From Pohlia nutans (Eukaryota > Streptophyta > Bryopsida > Bryales > Mniaceae), in the NCBI GenBank assembly GCA_022496805.1, contig CM040091.1:13134336-13198335 (forward strand): DNA of 64,000 nucleotides, in the 5' to 3' direction. The notes under the pieces were generated by a model that worked only from the letters and a program-made list of their open reading frames with translations, had not been told where the DNA came from and did not search any database. Below are positions 1-20,805 of this stretch, piece by piece. Position numbers and translations under genes: made by a program. Within the stretch, counting starts at the first letter, position 1. Each line of letters begins with the position of its first letter.

Positions 1-35
1 AACCATGAATCATTGATCCTTTTAGGGTTTAAAAA
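1..35. repeat. Right end of a family-A miniature element, cut by the window edge
   Basis: The opening bases (CCATGAATCATTGATCC followed by TTTTAGGGTTT) match the right terminus of a small repeat family seen complete at 4083-4320, 10538-10753 and 63593-63831, where the end reads CCATGAATCCTTGGTCCTTT then GGGGTTA. Only the terminus is inside the window. Confidence 0.5.
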
Positions 36-1005
36 GTCAAAAAGAAAACAACATGACCATTCTGGGCAAAACGGTCATGTCCGGAGCCTGGGACACAAGT
101 AGTCAGTTGGTAAGTTGGTTAGCAGCTCGGAGACAAAACAAGAAAGCCAGTCACTTACTATGGCTTCCATTCAACCCAGCCCATTGCAGTTCCAAGCTCA
201 TTGCTGAGGATCATGGGGTTAGGGTTACAGGCTTCTTGCTTTCACAGCTTTGGGCTGCCAATGCTGCATCCATTTCTCTTCTGATTGAATCATTCAGTTT
301 CCATGAACTTTTGGTGAGCCTATTTAATCGCTTTCTGCAGTAATTAGCAATTCTCATACAAGCCTTGAAGAAGAGAAGGCGTCGCTTTTCACTCGGTAGG
401 TGAGTCAAACAGCGTCACTTTGCACTCACTGCACATGTGCTCAAGATTTGGTGAGTGCGATTCGTCACGTAGGAAAAGTGTGTACAATGAACTCTGACAC
501 TGTTGTGAGTGAGAAGCGATGTGGGTTTGCAAGTAGTGCTATTAAGCACTAATACTTGGAGAAAGAAAACATCACATCATCGTAGTTCTCACGTCACTCT
601 CATTTTCTTGTGAGTTTTGATGTAGCACCAATTCCAAAAGAGATTGAAACTTTTTTGCTTTAGGTAAGACTTGAAATTTTTACGAGGAGCTAATTTTACT
701 TTGGAGAAAGAAGTAGTAGACCTGGAGTAGTTTTTGAGTCACTCTCATTGTCATGTGGGCTTGGATGTCGAGCCTTGAATAGATAGACTCTTAAACTACT
801 GGTTTCAATTGGAGTTAGTTTTCAGTCTTTCTTACTTTGTGTCTCCTTGATTTGTCATGTGGACATCGAATCAAAGGTGGGTCAAAAATACACTTCATTC
901 ACGTCAGCCTCGAAAGAGTATTGGAGTTCTTCCTTTTGTGTCCATTTTGACGACAAAAGTGCAAATTGTGGAGCAGGAATCGCGAGGTTTTTATTGATTG
1001 CAAAC
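36..1005. other. Upstream region of the IDH gene
   Basis: No convincing coding sequence. The stretch should hold the promoter and 5' leader of the isocitrate dehydrogenase gene that starts at 1006. I could not pick out a specific TATA box or regulatory site with confidence. The short open frames here have no recognisable domain. Confidence 0.4.
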
Positions 1006-10288
<9,283 letters not shown>

Positions 10289-10537
10289 CGGACACGGTCT
10301 ACACAAACGATCATCGTTCTACATCGTTTTTGTGTTTTTTCTTTTTCTTTTTCTTTTTTTTCTTTTTTCATTCCAGCCCAGCGACCTCCTGTGACCGGCT
10401 CTGTCCATCCCTATTCAGAATGAGCTTCTAAATCGTTGGATGGGTGTGAAAGCAGTGCGCATGAAGGTTATTGAATGTTGTTATGTGAGGTTGAATTGAA
10501 ACAATGCTTTTTTTTGGTTTCAATCGTATGTGTAGAT

Positions 10538-10753
10538 TTAACTCCTAAAGGACCAAGAAAATTAAATTTGGGTCGCATGTGTTTTTTTTAGCATTTTCAA
10601 GCAGGTTCTATGTTCAAGCTTATTTGTTTTTTTTTTTACCAACACGTGCACAACGTTCTTCACTGATTCCGCTGATATAAAACTTGGTTCCATTTGAATT
10701 ACTGATTGAATTACTCATTTTAAAACCATGAATCCTTGGTCCTTTCGGGGTTA
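10538..10753. repeat. Family-A miniature element downstream of IDH
   Basis: Ends TTTAACTCCTAAAGGACCAAG and CTTGGTCCTTTCGGGGTTA are inverted. The interior matches the copies at 4083-4320 and 63593-63831. It lies about 250 bp after the IDH stop codon, so it may fall in or near the 3' UTR. Confidence 0.7.
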
Positions 10754-12309
10754 CTATAAAGCCATTGATAATTTCAAACTCTGAACTTTAGAACTATGAG
10801 CCCGGTGATATTTATGACTCTGTGTATTCCAATTGTCATTAGATATCCCCATGTATTTGTTGGCTCTGAATCCAAACTGTTGAAAAATGCGACACAGTCC
10901 ATAATCACATCTGTAGTACATGCCTGGAATCTGTAGTACATGCCCTGTAGAATTAGCAGATAAAGTGCTATACTACGGTGACCACATGTGTAGAGGCCTT
11001 GGGTACTAAACTTTGGTACTATTGTTTAGTGCCCAAAGACCACATGGCAATATTTATTTAGTTGGGACTTTCCATCAATTTGGGACTTTTCAAAATCTGT
11101 AACTGGCATAGATCCAATGGGCCAACTAAACGAATATTGCCATCCACCCATTTTAGTAAGATTGCAAAGCTATTGTAAAATCAGCCAAGAAGGTCAAAAA
11201 AAAAAAAAGAAAAAAAAAAAAGAATAATAACTCCAGCCCTCCAAAGAGGTTGGCGTGAATGAAGTGTCTGTTCGTAAGGCCAGTGATCCAATACCCTACT
11301 GGGCAAAGGGCCATTGGGATATCCAGAGAGCCCGCAGCAGGTCAGGCTCCATCCAAGAAGGTCAAAATTAACTCTCTTGAAAAATACTATTTTTTTAATT
11401 GAGACTTGTATGTTTGTGTTCATTTCATTTTGCTTGTTTCAATTCAATATTTTGATTCATTACAAAGAAAAATAATTTTTTATAATTAATTAAACAATTA
11501 AGAGAAAAAAATTAAATTTCTTTAGAAAGAAGAATTTTTGAGCAATTTTGGGTGTTGTAGTTTAAAGAACTTTGAAAATTAATAATATTATTATATATAA
11601 TATTATATTACAAGTATTTGTCAAAAAAACCCCATTGAGGTACTACACTAAAATGGGCTATTTAGTGTTTGGTGAGAATTGATGCCTTTTACCACAATTA
11701 GTTCAAATATGAGGAGAAATAATGTCCTCTCAAACACATTAGTGTAGTCTTGTCCCATTGGCCCAAATGTTTCTTCTATTCCACATGTCCCCGTGTTTCC
11801 CGTGATTTTTCTTTTGCTTTGCTTTGGTTTTTTGGAATGATTTATCAATAATTTAATTCAATTTATGGAGACAAAATTTTATTCTGTATCCATAACTTTC
11901 ACACCGTAGATCCAAAAACCATGAAACGACTTTCATGCATCCTTACTCGTTGAGAGCTTTCCGACGATGCCAAGAATGTTATTAAAGACTCCCATATTCC
12001 TTTTTTCATAACTTAATTCAATTTATAGTGACCAAAATCACTTCAAAATCCATATCTCTCACAGAGTAATCCAAAAGCAACAAAACAACTTCAGTGCACA
12101 CAATTAAAGAGATCTCAACGTTATATATAAAACAAATAAACTACCTTCCTTGATAGTGAGATAGGAGTTTGCCACTTGTCATTCTTGCTTTCATTGAGAG
12201 TGCTATGTTCCTTTTAGGTGATGACAGTGACTTAACGTGGCATGTCATGTTTCTTATAAAGTTGCAATTTGTCATTAGAACACTACATTCAGATCTTTTT
12301 CACTTACAA

Positions 12310-12685
12310 GGACACTAGAGTTTTCCGCAAACTCATAGGTTTTCAAAGCCTTACTTTGGCAATTCCTTGGGTATACGAAAATTGGCCCGTGGTGGGGCTG
12401 TTAGGGGCTGTCAGTTACTAGTATTACTATTTCAATGAATAGACCCACTCCAAAGACCCACTCCATGTAGATACGTGTGAAGCCAACGAAGCCCATGCGA
12501 CATAGCATCCACGAGAATAGAAACTGAGGTTGGGAAGTTTTTGGGCACCGTTTTTGGTGCCTTCAAACTTCAGACCTCTAGTTTATTTACAGCATCTGAC
12601 ATGTCTACTTTTATTGTCTTCTCAACCTCTCTTTTCACAATCTGCGGTCCACTCACCCAACTATAGAGCACTTTGCGGATAACTC
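12310..12685. repeat. Dispersed repeat, copy 1 (copy 2 at 17704-18095)
   Basis: Starts near GAGTTTTCCGCAAACTCAT and runs through GGGCACCGTTTTTGGTGCC, CTCTAGTTTATTTACAGCAT and CTCAACCTCTCTTTTCACAA to CACTTTGCGGATAACT. The same order of blocks occurs in the same orientation 5.4 kb downstream, on the far side of the MYB gene. Non-coding; class unknown. GGCACCGTTTTTGGTGCC inside it is itself a small palindrome. Confidence 0.7.
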
Positions 12686-13298
12686 TACTATATCTCCAAA
12701 AAGTCAAATAATGTGCAGATTGAGAAATAGTGTCCCAAACACTAAATAGCCTATTTAGTGAAGTGAAAAACCATTATTAGTTGCACTGAAAGAACAACTT
12801 AAGATTGTTATAAAAGGCTAGACAACTTAAATACACATACAACTCTTCCATATCACCTCATTGACCACCAATGTATATTAGTTAAAAACTTGACATGTAG
12901 AGAACATCCAATCACATATATACATAATAGTAAATACTAAAATGTGACATTGAAGAGTGTGATAACAAGTTTGGAATGTGGTAAAATGTCTTACAGTACT
13001 AGTATGCTACAACACTTGCATGTAGAAACCTCAAAATTTAATAGAAAGGCAAAAAAGAAAAACCCATGAATGCAGAACCAACGAAATTTTGACACATCAG
13101 AAAGAGTGACTAGAAAAGATTTATCACATGCAATGCTTCCTTGCCATGTCAAGGAATGGGCAACATTGAGGATATGGCAAACACCAAAGCCAACACCAAA
13201 GCGACAGACAAGGCACAAAACACAACGGGCGCTTTCGAGGTTCATTCTTTGAAGATTGAGAACTTGGGAAGAGCCAATCATGGCCATTCTCCACAAAT

Positions 13299-13541
13299 CA
13301 GTCCATGACATTCTTTGAATGTTAAAAATAGTCACCCTTAAAGAATTTCTCATCAGGACAGACGCTAAACCCTCAAAGAATCAAAATCACATCCATTCTT
13401 TACCTCAAGAAAAGAAGCACAAATCAGGCCATGACATCCTTTGAATGTTAAGAATAGTAGCCGTTAAAGAATTTCCCATTAGGACAGACGATAAACCCTC
13501 AAAGAATAAAATCACATCCATTCTTCACCTCAAGAAGAGAA
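13299..13541. repeat. Tandem duplication, about 125 bp x 2
   Basis: Two head-to-tail copies, about 13299-13417 and 13424-13541. Each begins CAGKCCATGACAT-CTTTGAATGTTA, continues through TTAAAGAATTT and CAGACG-TAAACCCTCAAAG, and ends CACCTCAAGAA-AGAAG. They differ by scattered substitutions and small indels. Located about 1 kb downstream of the MYB stop. Confidence 0.8.
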
Positions 13542-14445
13542 GACTTAAGCTTCTCAATCTTCATAGAATGTGTGCTCCGCAATTCAAGCCACGTACCCAT
13601 GAAACCGGGCATGAAATTGACAAGAAGCAAAACTTAACATTGCAACATTTAACAACCTCACACAAACTAAACGCTGCAACCTCACAAAAGGAGAAAATTG
13701 AACCAAAGGAACCGAATTATATTTTAATTAGATCCAAAACATCGATCACCGCAACGCAAAAAGACTGCGATCAATATGCCAGTCTAGATCGGCCATCGAT
13801 TACATAGGCATAGTAGATATTATAGATCTTAAGGAGTAGATTAAGTTGCAGAAACTCTGACTACCCCTTTCATTCAATCTTTACAGAGAACGATTTCACG
13901 GCACTAGTCTGTCCGATTTGACAAACAAAGCCAAAGTAAGTGTACACAAAGCTCCTCACTGAAGTAAGACAGTTTCATTGCAACGGTATCTGCAATAATT
14001 CGTTAAGCTGAACGTACTCGTCAACTCGATTTTCCGCCCCGGGGATTAATTCTGAGTTACTGTTGCAGAAGTTGCAGGAAGTCCAGTACTGTAGTCATCG
14101 CCATATATCGCCATGCACGCTGCTGTGGATATGGCCTGGCTACGTTGAAAGATAGATACGCCGCGCCGCTGATCGATCGAAAGCCCGAGCGAGACCGACC
14201 TCCGGAGTTTTCAATCGATGATTTCGTGCCATGCTAGCTGCAGCCCATGTCCGGCCATCATTCATTAATGGAGTCAAGCATTCGATCTCGGCGAGTCCTG
14301 CTCAATCACTCTCGAGAAGCAGATCGATCATAGGAGACCTGCTAGTAAGTAATTCACTCTCGCGTTTGTCGATTCGTGCAGTCCGCTTGATTTTGATCAT
14401 CTGCAGCAACGTACAGTTGAATGTGTCTGTTGCTGCAGACTGTCA

Positions 14446-15643
14446 TCAGATGAGATCCAGAAGCGTCGCCAACCTCTGGAGATGCTCGGGGAACGGAAGC
14501 CCAGGCTGCGAACTGGGATTCGAACCAAACACAGACTCCGGAGCCGGGGTGATCAATTCCGTGTCCATGGTCCAGGGCTCCGGAAGCCCCATCTCGTGAA
14601 ACACTACATCGACATTATTGCTCTCCGCAACGTACTCCGGAGCAGTAGACTGCATGATGCACGAGTCCCATTCGTTGGGGAGATTCTCGGAAGCAGGCTT
14701 GATGCATTTCCAGAGCTCGGCCTGCGGGAAGGACGGCGCGGTGGTGAGTTTTCGGGCGATCATCTCGTTGCTGCCTTCGGCCGTGACCGTGCTGCCGGAA
14801 TTCGACAACTGGTCGGAGAGCTCCGTCGTCGTCGTCGTCGTCGTCGTCTCGGATTTCACGGTCGTGCGCAGCACCAGCTGGCCTTCCTTGCTCTGGCACA
14901 TCTTCAGCTGCGGCTTCGGCCCCTTGGGTTGCCGCACTTTTACTCTAGCAGGCTCCTCGAGTTTCGCCACCTTCTTCTTCTTCACGGAGGAGTTCGTGCA
15001 TGGGCTCGCGACGTCGCCGTCGGACGAATTCTCGTCGTCTTCGTCGTCACCCCCTGATTTCAGCGGCAAGTGCGTGGCGGGATCCAAACCCTGGCTCCGC
15101 AGCCGCTTCTTCAGGCGCGTGTTCCAGTGGTTTTTGATCTCGTTGTCCGTGCGCCCTGGCAGCTGCGCCGCGATTCTCGACCACCTGAAAAACCAAAACC
15201 CTCCACAACGTCACAACCCCACCTTCGAAAATTCATCACAGGAGCATCAAAACAGTCAAAATTCTGAGAAACTAACGATGCTTGCCTGTTGCCGAGAGTG
15301 GCGTGGAGGTCAAGTATGAGATTCTCTTCCGCCTCGCTGAAGATACCGCGCTTGAGGTCAGGACGCAAGTAGTTCGTCCATCGGAGACGACAGCTTTTCC
15401 CGCAACGGAGCAACCCTAGAGGGAAAATCATTCAACGTACACATTCAGCGAAACTTCGAGAGACACAAAGATTCTTAACTTTGATGATATTGTGACGGTG
15501 GATTTAGTACCAGCAAGTTTAGGAATGGCTCGCCAACAGCAGATGCCGTTATTCGTGATATACGAAACCAGCTTCCCATCTTCTTCCGCCGTCCATGGCC
15601 CTCGCTTAAGCCCCACTTTCTCACAGCATGGTTTCCTCCCCAT
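14446..15643 (-). CDS. R2R3-MYB transcription factor, MYB20/42/43/85-like
   Basis: Three exons on the minus strand: 15643-15511, 15415-15286 and 15184-14446 (1002 nt, 333 residues). It starts [17 protein letters not shown], the standard N-terminus of plant R2R3-MYBs. R2 is complete, with its [10 protein letters not shown]...CGKSCRLRW block. R3 has Ile/Phe in place of the first Trp ([13 protein letters not shown]) then [28 protein letters not shown]. Both introns sit at the usual places: after PKLAG in R2 and after LGNR in R3. The [12 protein letters not shown] and DPATHLPL signatures resemble the group regulating secondary-wall and lignin genes in angiosperms; that role is inference. The tail is acidic, with a run of eight Thr encoded by a GTC-type microsatellite (about 14824-14850), and ends [11 protein letters not shown], possibly an activation segment. 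Intron 2 begins with GC, not GT. Confidence 0.93.
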
Positions 15644-15887
15644 GCTCGCTCTGGCTCTGCAAATCTCTCACTCAGTTGAAAGCAAAAACCAGATGCAACC
15701 CTGACACGGTTTTCCACAGAAAATTAAGGAGCACTAATCCACAACTGCAAACAGATCGCAGTCAAGCCCTCCCTAATCCAACAGCTTGCAGCGTAAACAT
15801 CCAAAGAGTTCCGGTCCCTTTCTGTTCAGTTTGCGGTCCTGTGAAAAATCAATGTCACTATCACTCTAGACCCAGTTTGTTCTCCCC

Positions 15888-16044
15888 CGCTAGCAATCAT
15901 AGATCTAACTGTATGGATAGAATCTAAAGAGCGAGCTTCTATTCATACATCAAGTTCAAAATATACCTCGTAGTTGCGTTTTATAATGCGGTTCCACTGC
16001 GAAAGAAATTGGTTAATAGGGCTGGAATGAATTTAGGGGTTAAG
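15888..16044. repeat. Family-B element fragment upstream of MYB
   Basis: AGCAATCATAGATCTAACTG, a TGTATGGATAGAATCTAAA block and CGTTTTATAATGCGGTTCC match the right half of the element at 5160-5737; it ends ATTTAGGGGTTAAGG. The left half is missing. It lies about 250 bp upstream of the MYB start codon and so could influence its promoter. Confidence 0.65.
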
Positions 16045-17703
16045 GAAGGGAGGGACCGTCTGGTTCTCCGTTCGTGCGCGCAAGAGAGTACTGTAGTTCA
16101 CATGGCTTTTGTAGCCACGAAGTTGACCATTCCAGGCAATTCCAGCAAAGGGATATGAGGATATCCCGGGAAACGGTACGGAATCGGCTGTACCCGGTGC
16201 CGGGTTTACTGGAAGTACACTTCCCCTGGTCTCGGGGGGGCGCCTTTGCTTAATTTGCTTTTTGTTTTTTCTACCCGGGCGAAAAGGAAGGACGCGGTAG
16301 CTGGCACTCGGGGAAGGTGTCAACCAGTCATCCCCAGCAGAACTCGGAGATCCTAATCTTAAAAACGATTCACCATTTTTTTTAAACAAAAAAACAAAGA
16401 ATTCCACTGACGTGGCGAAGGGAATTATTAAAGCGTCCCAGTATCGACTTCGTCCTGTGCTTCGTCGTGGTGCAGATGATTTGCAAGTTTTATTATTAGG
16501 GCTCTCTACAGTCCAACAAAGAGGCGCTTCCAACAGGAACCTCCAGTGACTGCTCGACACAATGAAAGCCGCCACTTTTCATTTTATTTTTTTTGTGTGT
16601 CTCTAAAGGCTCCGTTTGTACTCTTGCGCAAGATCTGCTTCCGGTCTGTCGAATCATGCAGCAAAATGCGCCTTTATTGTGCATACTGAGAATTTTATCA
16701 ATCGAACTAAGGACTTTGTGAGGTGCTTCTAGGGTGTTCTAGAAGCCTGGTCGTTGACACCTGACATGGAGTTTCTTCCATAGCATTTGAGGAATTCTAT
16801 ATGCTGGTGAGCAATGTACTGCATCAGAAAACTTGGGTCACACTATTTTGATGCCATATGCCCATATTGACACTAAAGGCTGCATTCAAGTCATTTTAGT
16901 GTCATTTTATCCAAATAGATATAAACTCCGGTCCTATAAAGAGGGCCGGCATGATAAAAGTGTTTGTTCGTGATGACAATGGCCAAATGCCCTCTAGGTC
17001 ATGAAGTCATTGGTACAATCTGTCATTTTATCCATATTAGGTTGGTATGGAGGTTGGCACCAAATTATCTTAATCGCATTTCAATGCATCGTCATGACAC
17101 CATGTTTACATGTCTTGAAGTTCCTGATGTGGGGAGATCCGGAGCAGTTAGTTGTAAAATCAATCGAATGGAATTGTCAAATTACCCGTTGAAACTCGTA
17201 GTTTTAGTCTACATTAAATTTGCGATACTTGGGTGCTACCTAGGTGATAACCGGATGGGTTCTGTATATGTGCATAGGACCACAGTGGAGATTCTGAGAG
17301 GAGCGGCCCCTCACTGCCTTGAATCGATGAAGCTTCCGCTTGAGTTTCGAAGAACAAAACAAGAGAGATGAGATGAAACGACGCGGCACTCCTGGTGCGC
17401 GCCATGTGCTGGGACAGAGTTTCAGCAGCGGCTGAATTACTGCAGCCAGGGTGGTTCAGCTTTTGTTTGCTTCCCCTTTTTCAAATCGGCACTCAGATCA
17501 ATGCCCAGACGCTAGAAGCTAAAAAAAATGTCTGAAGCTTCTTGGAATCAGCGAGTTAGGTTCTCAGAAGCAGCTGATATGAGCTAAAAATCGCCCCCAA
17601 AAAAACATTGAGAACATGCCTAGTACGGTAGTAGGTGCTTTTGAGGGACCAATGCTAAGATTTGGTGTAGTTGGAGCAAGCCGAGCAATTTTGATGAAGT
17701 CAT

Positions 17704-18095
17704 GAGAGTTTTCCGCAAACTCATGGGGGATTGAGCCTTAGTTTGGCAAACTTCTTGAGATACAAAAACTGGCCTCAGAATTTACAGGACCATGAAGTAC
17801 AAATGAGTTCCCGGTTGGTGGAGGCTGTCAGTTACTATTTCAGTGAATGAGCTTTCAAAAGCTTTGATTTTTTTTAAATAGATCCAAGGAAGACCCACTC
17901 CACGTGACAGAGCATCCATGAGAATAGAAACTGAGGTTGGGAAATTTTTGGGCACCGTTTTTGGTGCCTTGAAACTTTAAACCTCTAGTTTATTTACAGC
18001 ATTTGACATGTCTACAGTTTTTATTATGTTCTCAACCTCTCTTTTCACAAATTGTGGTCTAGTCACCCCACTCTAGAACACTTTGCGGATAACTT
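17704..18095. repeat. Dispersed repeat, copy 2 (copy 1 at 12310-12685)
   Basis: Same orientation and block order as copy 1: GAGTTTTCCGCAAACTCATG, GAGAATAGAAACTGAGGTTGG, GGGCACCGTTTTTGGTGCC, TTTATTTACAGCATTTGACA, CACTTTGCGGATAACT. Non-coding. Confidence 0.7.
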
Positions 18096-18947
18096 TATGG
18101 ATACAACACTATTTCAAATTGGGGAAACATGAGGATAGGGAGAGGGGTCTACATGCTTGTCCCAGCAATTTCCAATATTTTGTTGTAGCCAACACTTTAT
18201 TCCCTGTTATTAGAGCATTGTAAGATGCGTTCTATCATGTTGTCAATCAACTATTGGCTGTTGGATCTTCTACAACTATTAATTAAGTTTGGTGCAAGAA
18301 AAAAAACACCCGCCAAGACAATAGCATATTGGCGTGGAGCAATCAAATTTAATGGTGTTGAGCATCATCTTGGGGTTGGAATCACTGTTGTTGGGGTGAA
18401 AAAGGGTGTAACTACCCCTTTATGTTAACGTTTGGTGAAGGAAATTGTTGTTGGTGGACATGCTCTTAGCTCCACTTGCTCCGAGTTTGGTCTAGCAAGA
18501 CAGATAGAAACTCCAGTATTTATTCAAGGCCGGCTCGATTAAAGTGTATGTTCCTCTTGACAATGATTCAGTGCCCATCTGACAAAGAAACAATTAATTG
18601 GGGGCTCGCACACTCCAGTGACGGAGGGGCCGCAATCCGGTCTAGCATCTACACTGAATGGCGTATTTAGTGTCTCAGGACACTATTTCTAAACCCGAAC
18701 ACTATTTAATTTTAGGAAGATATAGTGTCCTCATAAGAAAAAAAATGAATATAGTGTTCGAGTGACATATGGCAACTTTATAATAGACATGGCATGCTCT
18801 TGTGCATGCCACTCTCATTACTTGGAAAGAACATGATACTTTCAATGAAAGTGAGAATGATAAGTGACAAACTCCAGTGTAATGTGTTGTGATTAGTTGA
18901 AATGTAATATTCTAAGTGTAGTGATTTTTGAAGATTTTTTGACTTGT

Positions 18948-19084
18948 TTAACCCCTCAAGGCCCAAGGGGACATATTGCGTCTTCTGACTTGTTCATAAG
19001 GTCATTTTTTAAACTCATTTTTTTTTAAAACTACATTATATATATATACATATATATATACATATATATACATATATATACACA

Positions 19085-19118
<34 letters not shown>

Positions 19119-19268
19119 CACATATATATTAAAACACATTGCAATGTTAATATTGGTGTGGGAAATTTTGAAGTACAAATCATATTTTCACTTAAGTTTG
19201 TTGTACAAGAGATAATTGTAGTCAAATTTTAGTTTCTTCAAATAGTACAAAGGGCCTTGAGGGGTTAA
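18948..19268. repeat. Inner TTAACCCCTCAAGGCCC element with a TA-rich core
   Basis: Termini TTAACCCCTCAAGGCCC and GGGCCTTGAGGGGTTAA are perfect inverted repeats. It is inserted in the family-B copy. Its core holds the TA/CATATA microsatellite at 19037-19130. Confidence 0.75.
19037..19130. repeat. TA / TACA microsatellite
   Basis: Nearly pure alternating T and A interrupted by C in TATATACATATATA-type units over about 95 bp. Simple repeat; length is likely variable between individuals. Confidence 0.9.
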
Positions 19269-19857
19269 GTTTATGAGTTGACTTTTTCAAGAGCGCTTTT
19301 GATTCGTTTTGAACTAAGACCTTCAAAATTTTGATGAATTTTTGCAATACGAAACAAGGCATAAAATTTTCACAAATCATCCCTTTTCTAATGGGTTCAC
19401 ACATGCATGAAACTGGTTTTTTATAAAATCTATTGTAAAAGATCCACATTGCAAAAAGTGCATGACGAAGGAGAACACATGGATAAAATCTTTACATTGT
19501 TTGGAAAATGAACACCGATGCAGTTAAGATTTAATAAATTACAATGGTGTTCGCACAAAGAGTGTTGTTGGGCTACCTCTTGTTTGACATTCCTTTAAGT
19601 TTAAATGGCCCTGAAATTAATGATTAGTGTACATATTTGGTTTAGAGCAGGGTTTTTTTGGCTATTTATAGCTAGTTTGCTACAAAAATCCATTGGAATC
19701 ACCACGTAGAAACACAATGAGAAAATGCCATTTCATGTAGCCACCAAGGCAATGGATTGGACGTGTTGCAAGCCGGACTAGGACTTTGTGAGAGACACAT
19801 AGTTGATGAAAAGGTCAAGATGTTGGATGAGAAAGGGTTTTGCAAAAAGTACATGTA

Positions 19858-20805
19858 TTAACCCCTAAATTTCCTTGTGTTTTTGGGAGCTTGAAACCTC
19901 AAAACTGCGATTTTCTACCTCTATGTACTCCCGGGGATGTGAACCAAGATTTTTTACTTCTTTTAGAATTCCAACCGTAAGATCTTGTACCTAAGCCTAT
20001 TCATAGCTACTGTTTCAAAAATTGACCGTTGGATGTTTATCATTTGCAAGATCATAACATCCAAAGTTTGTGCAAAAGTTTTTCGGGGCATTGCTTGGGA
20101 GGCATTGTCTCCATAGTGCAAAGGGGGACTTGAAGATTGTTACTCCAAACATTTTGCTCATATTTTTTTCCATGTAGATAACTAAGTTGGGTACGCTCAT
20201 GCAAAATTTTAGAGACTCATTACGCGTTTCAAACCTTCATCCAAATTAATTTCCGGAAGTAGGTATAAAAATGGCAATTTGGTGAAACATGCATCACATT
20301 AATTGTATTTGATTTTTGGAAAAAATGAACGGTGATTAGGTACCTCTATGATTTTATAAATTTTAGGCGAAATTATTTTTAAAAATTTCAAAATCTCAAA
20401 TTTTGACAAATTTCGAAAGAAATAGATGTGAAATTACAAAAAGCCTTGGAGGTTGCTGTTCTTTATTTTGGAGGCTGCCCTTGTCAAGCCAAGAAAATAA
20501 TCAACATGGGTCACTTCAAATTCTGAGCCTAAATGTGGTGAAGAGCATGTCTCCAAAAAAAAAAATTTGAAAAAATGATTATAATAAAAAGTTTTTTTCT
20601 GCCCCAGTTGGGCTTGAAACCAAAAATTTCAAATAAAAAAATTATAAAACCCGAATTTGACTTTGTAATTTTTACCCCACACACCTTGTATGTATGACCA
20701 CGCCCACGCCAAATTATAGTCTAAAATTCTTAATTTAGACCTTCCATCTAAGCTGCCCGAAACAGCAAAAAGCCATTTTGGCTTTTAAGGGCCTTTAGGG
20801 GTTAA
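19858..20805. repeat. TTAACCCCTAAA element (948 bp)
   Basis: Left end TTAACCCCTAAATTTCC and right end GGGCCTTTAGGGGTTAA are inverted at the outer 12 or so bases. The interior is AT-rich without a long open frame. It belongs to the same terminal-repeat superfamily as 8946-9768. Confidence 0.6.

Larger units (their letters stand above)
10754..14445. other. Intergenic region between IDH and MYB
   Basis: No gene recognised. The stretch is AT-rich. It contains a divergent copy of a dispersed sequence (AACTCCAGCCCT...GAAGTGTCTGTTCGT, about 11229-11350; relatives near 16924 and 18508), a dispersed repeat at 12310-12685 and a tandem duplication at 13299-13541. Open frames of 60-120 codons here show no domain and are not called. 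Confidence 0.5.
18840..19540. repeat. Family-B element split by a smaller TTAACCCC element
   Basis: The flanks (GTGTAGTGATTTTTGAAGA before 18948; GAGTTGACTTTTTCAAGAGC and AAAATTTTGATGAATTTTTGC after 19268) match consecutive parts of the family-B element at 35765-36339. The 321 bp between them is a separate insertion. Outer boundaries are approximate; the left end is degraded. Confidence 0.6.

Noticed and set aside
11181..11423. Possible SINE based on the AACTCC...GTTCGT repeat (also near 16924 and 18508)
   Set aside because: The GTTCG match to a B box is too short, no A box or 3' tail is clear, and the copies are too divergent to define ends.
14482..15319. Long plus-strand open frames of 191 and 233 codons opposite the MYB gene
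   Set aside because: They are antisense shadows of the MYB exon 3; the minus strand has the conserved protein.
16033..16575. 180-codon open frame on the minus strand upstream of MYB
   Set aside because: No domain, low-complexity basic/Pro composition, no splice or start context, and it overlaps a family-B element fragment. Most likely chance.
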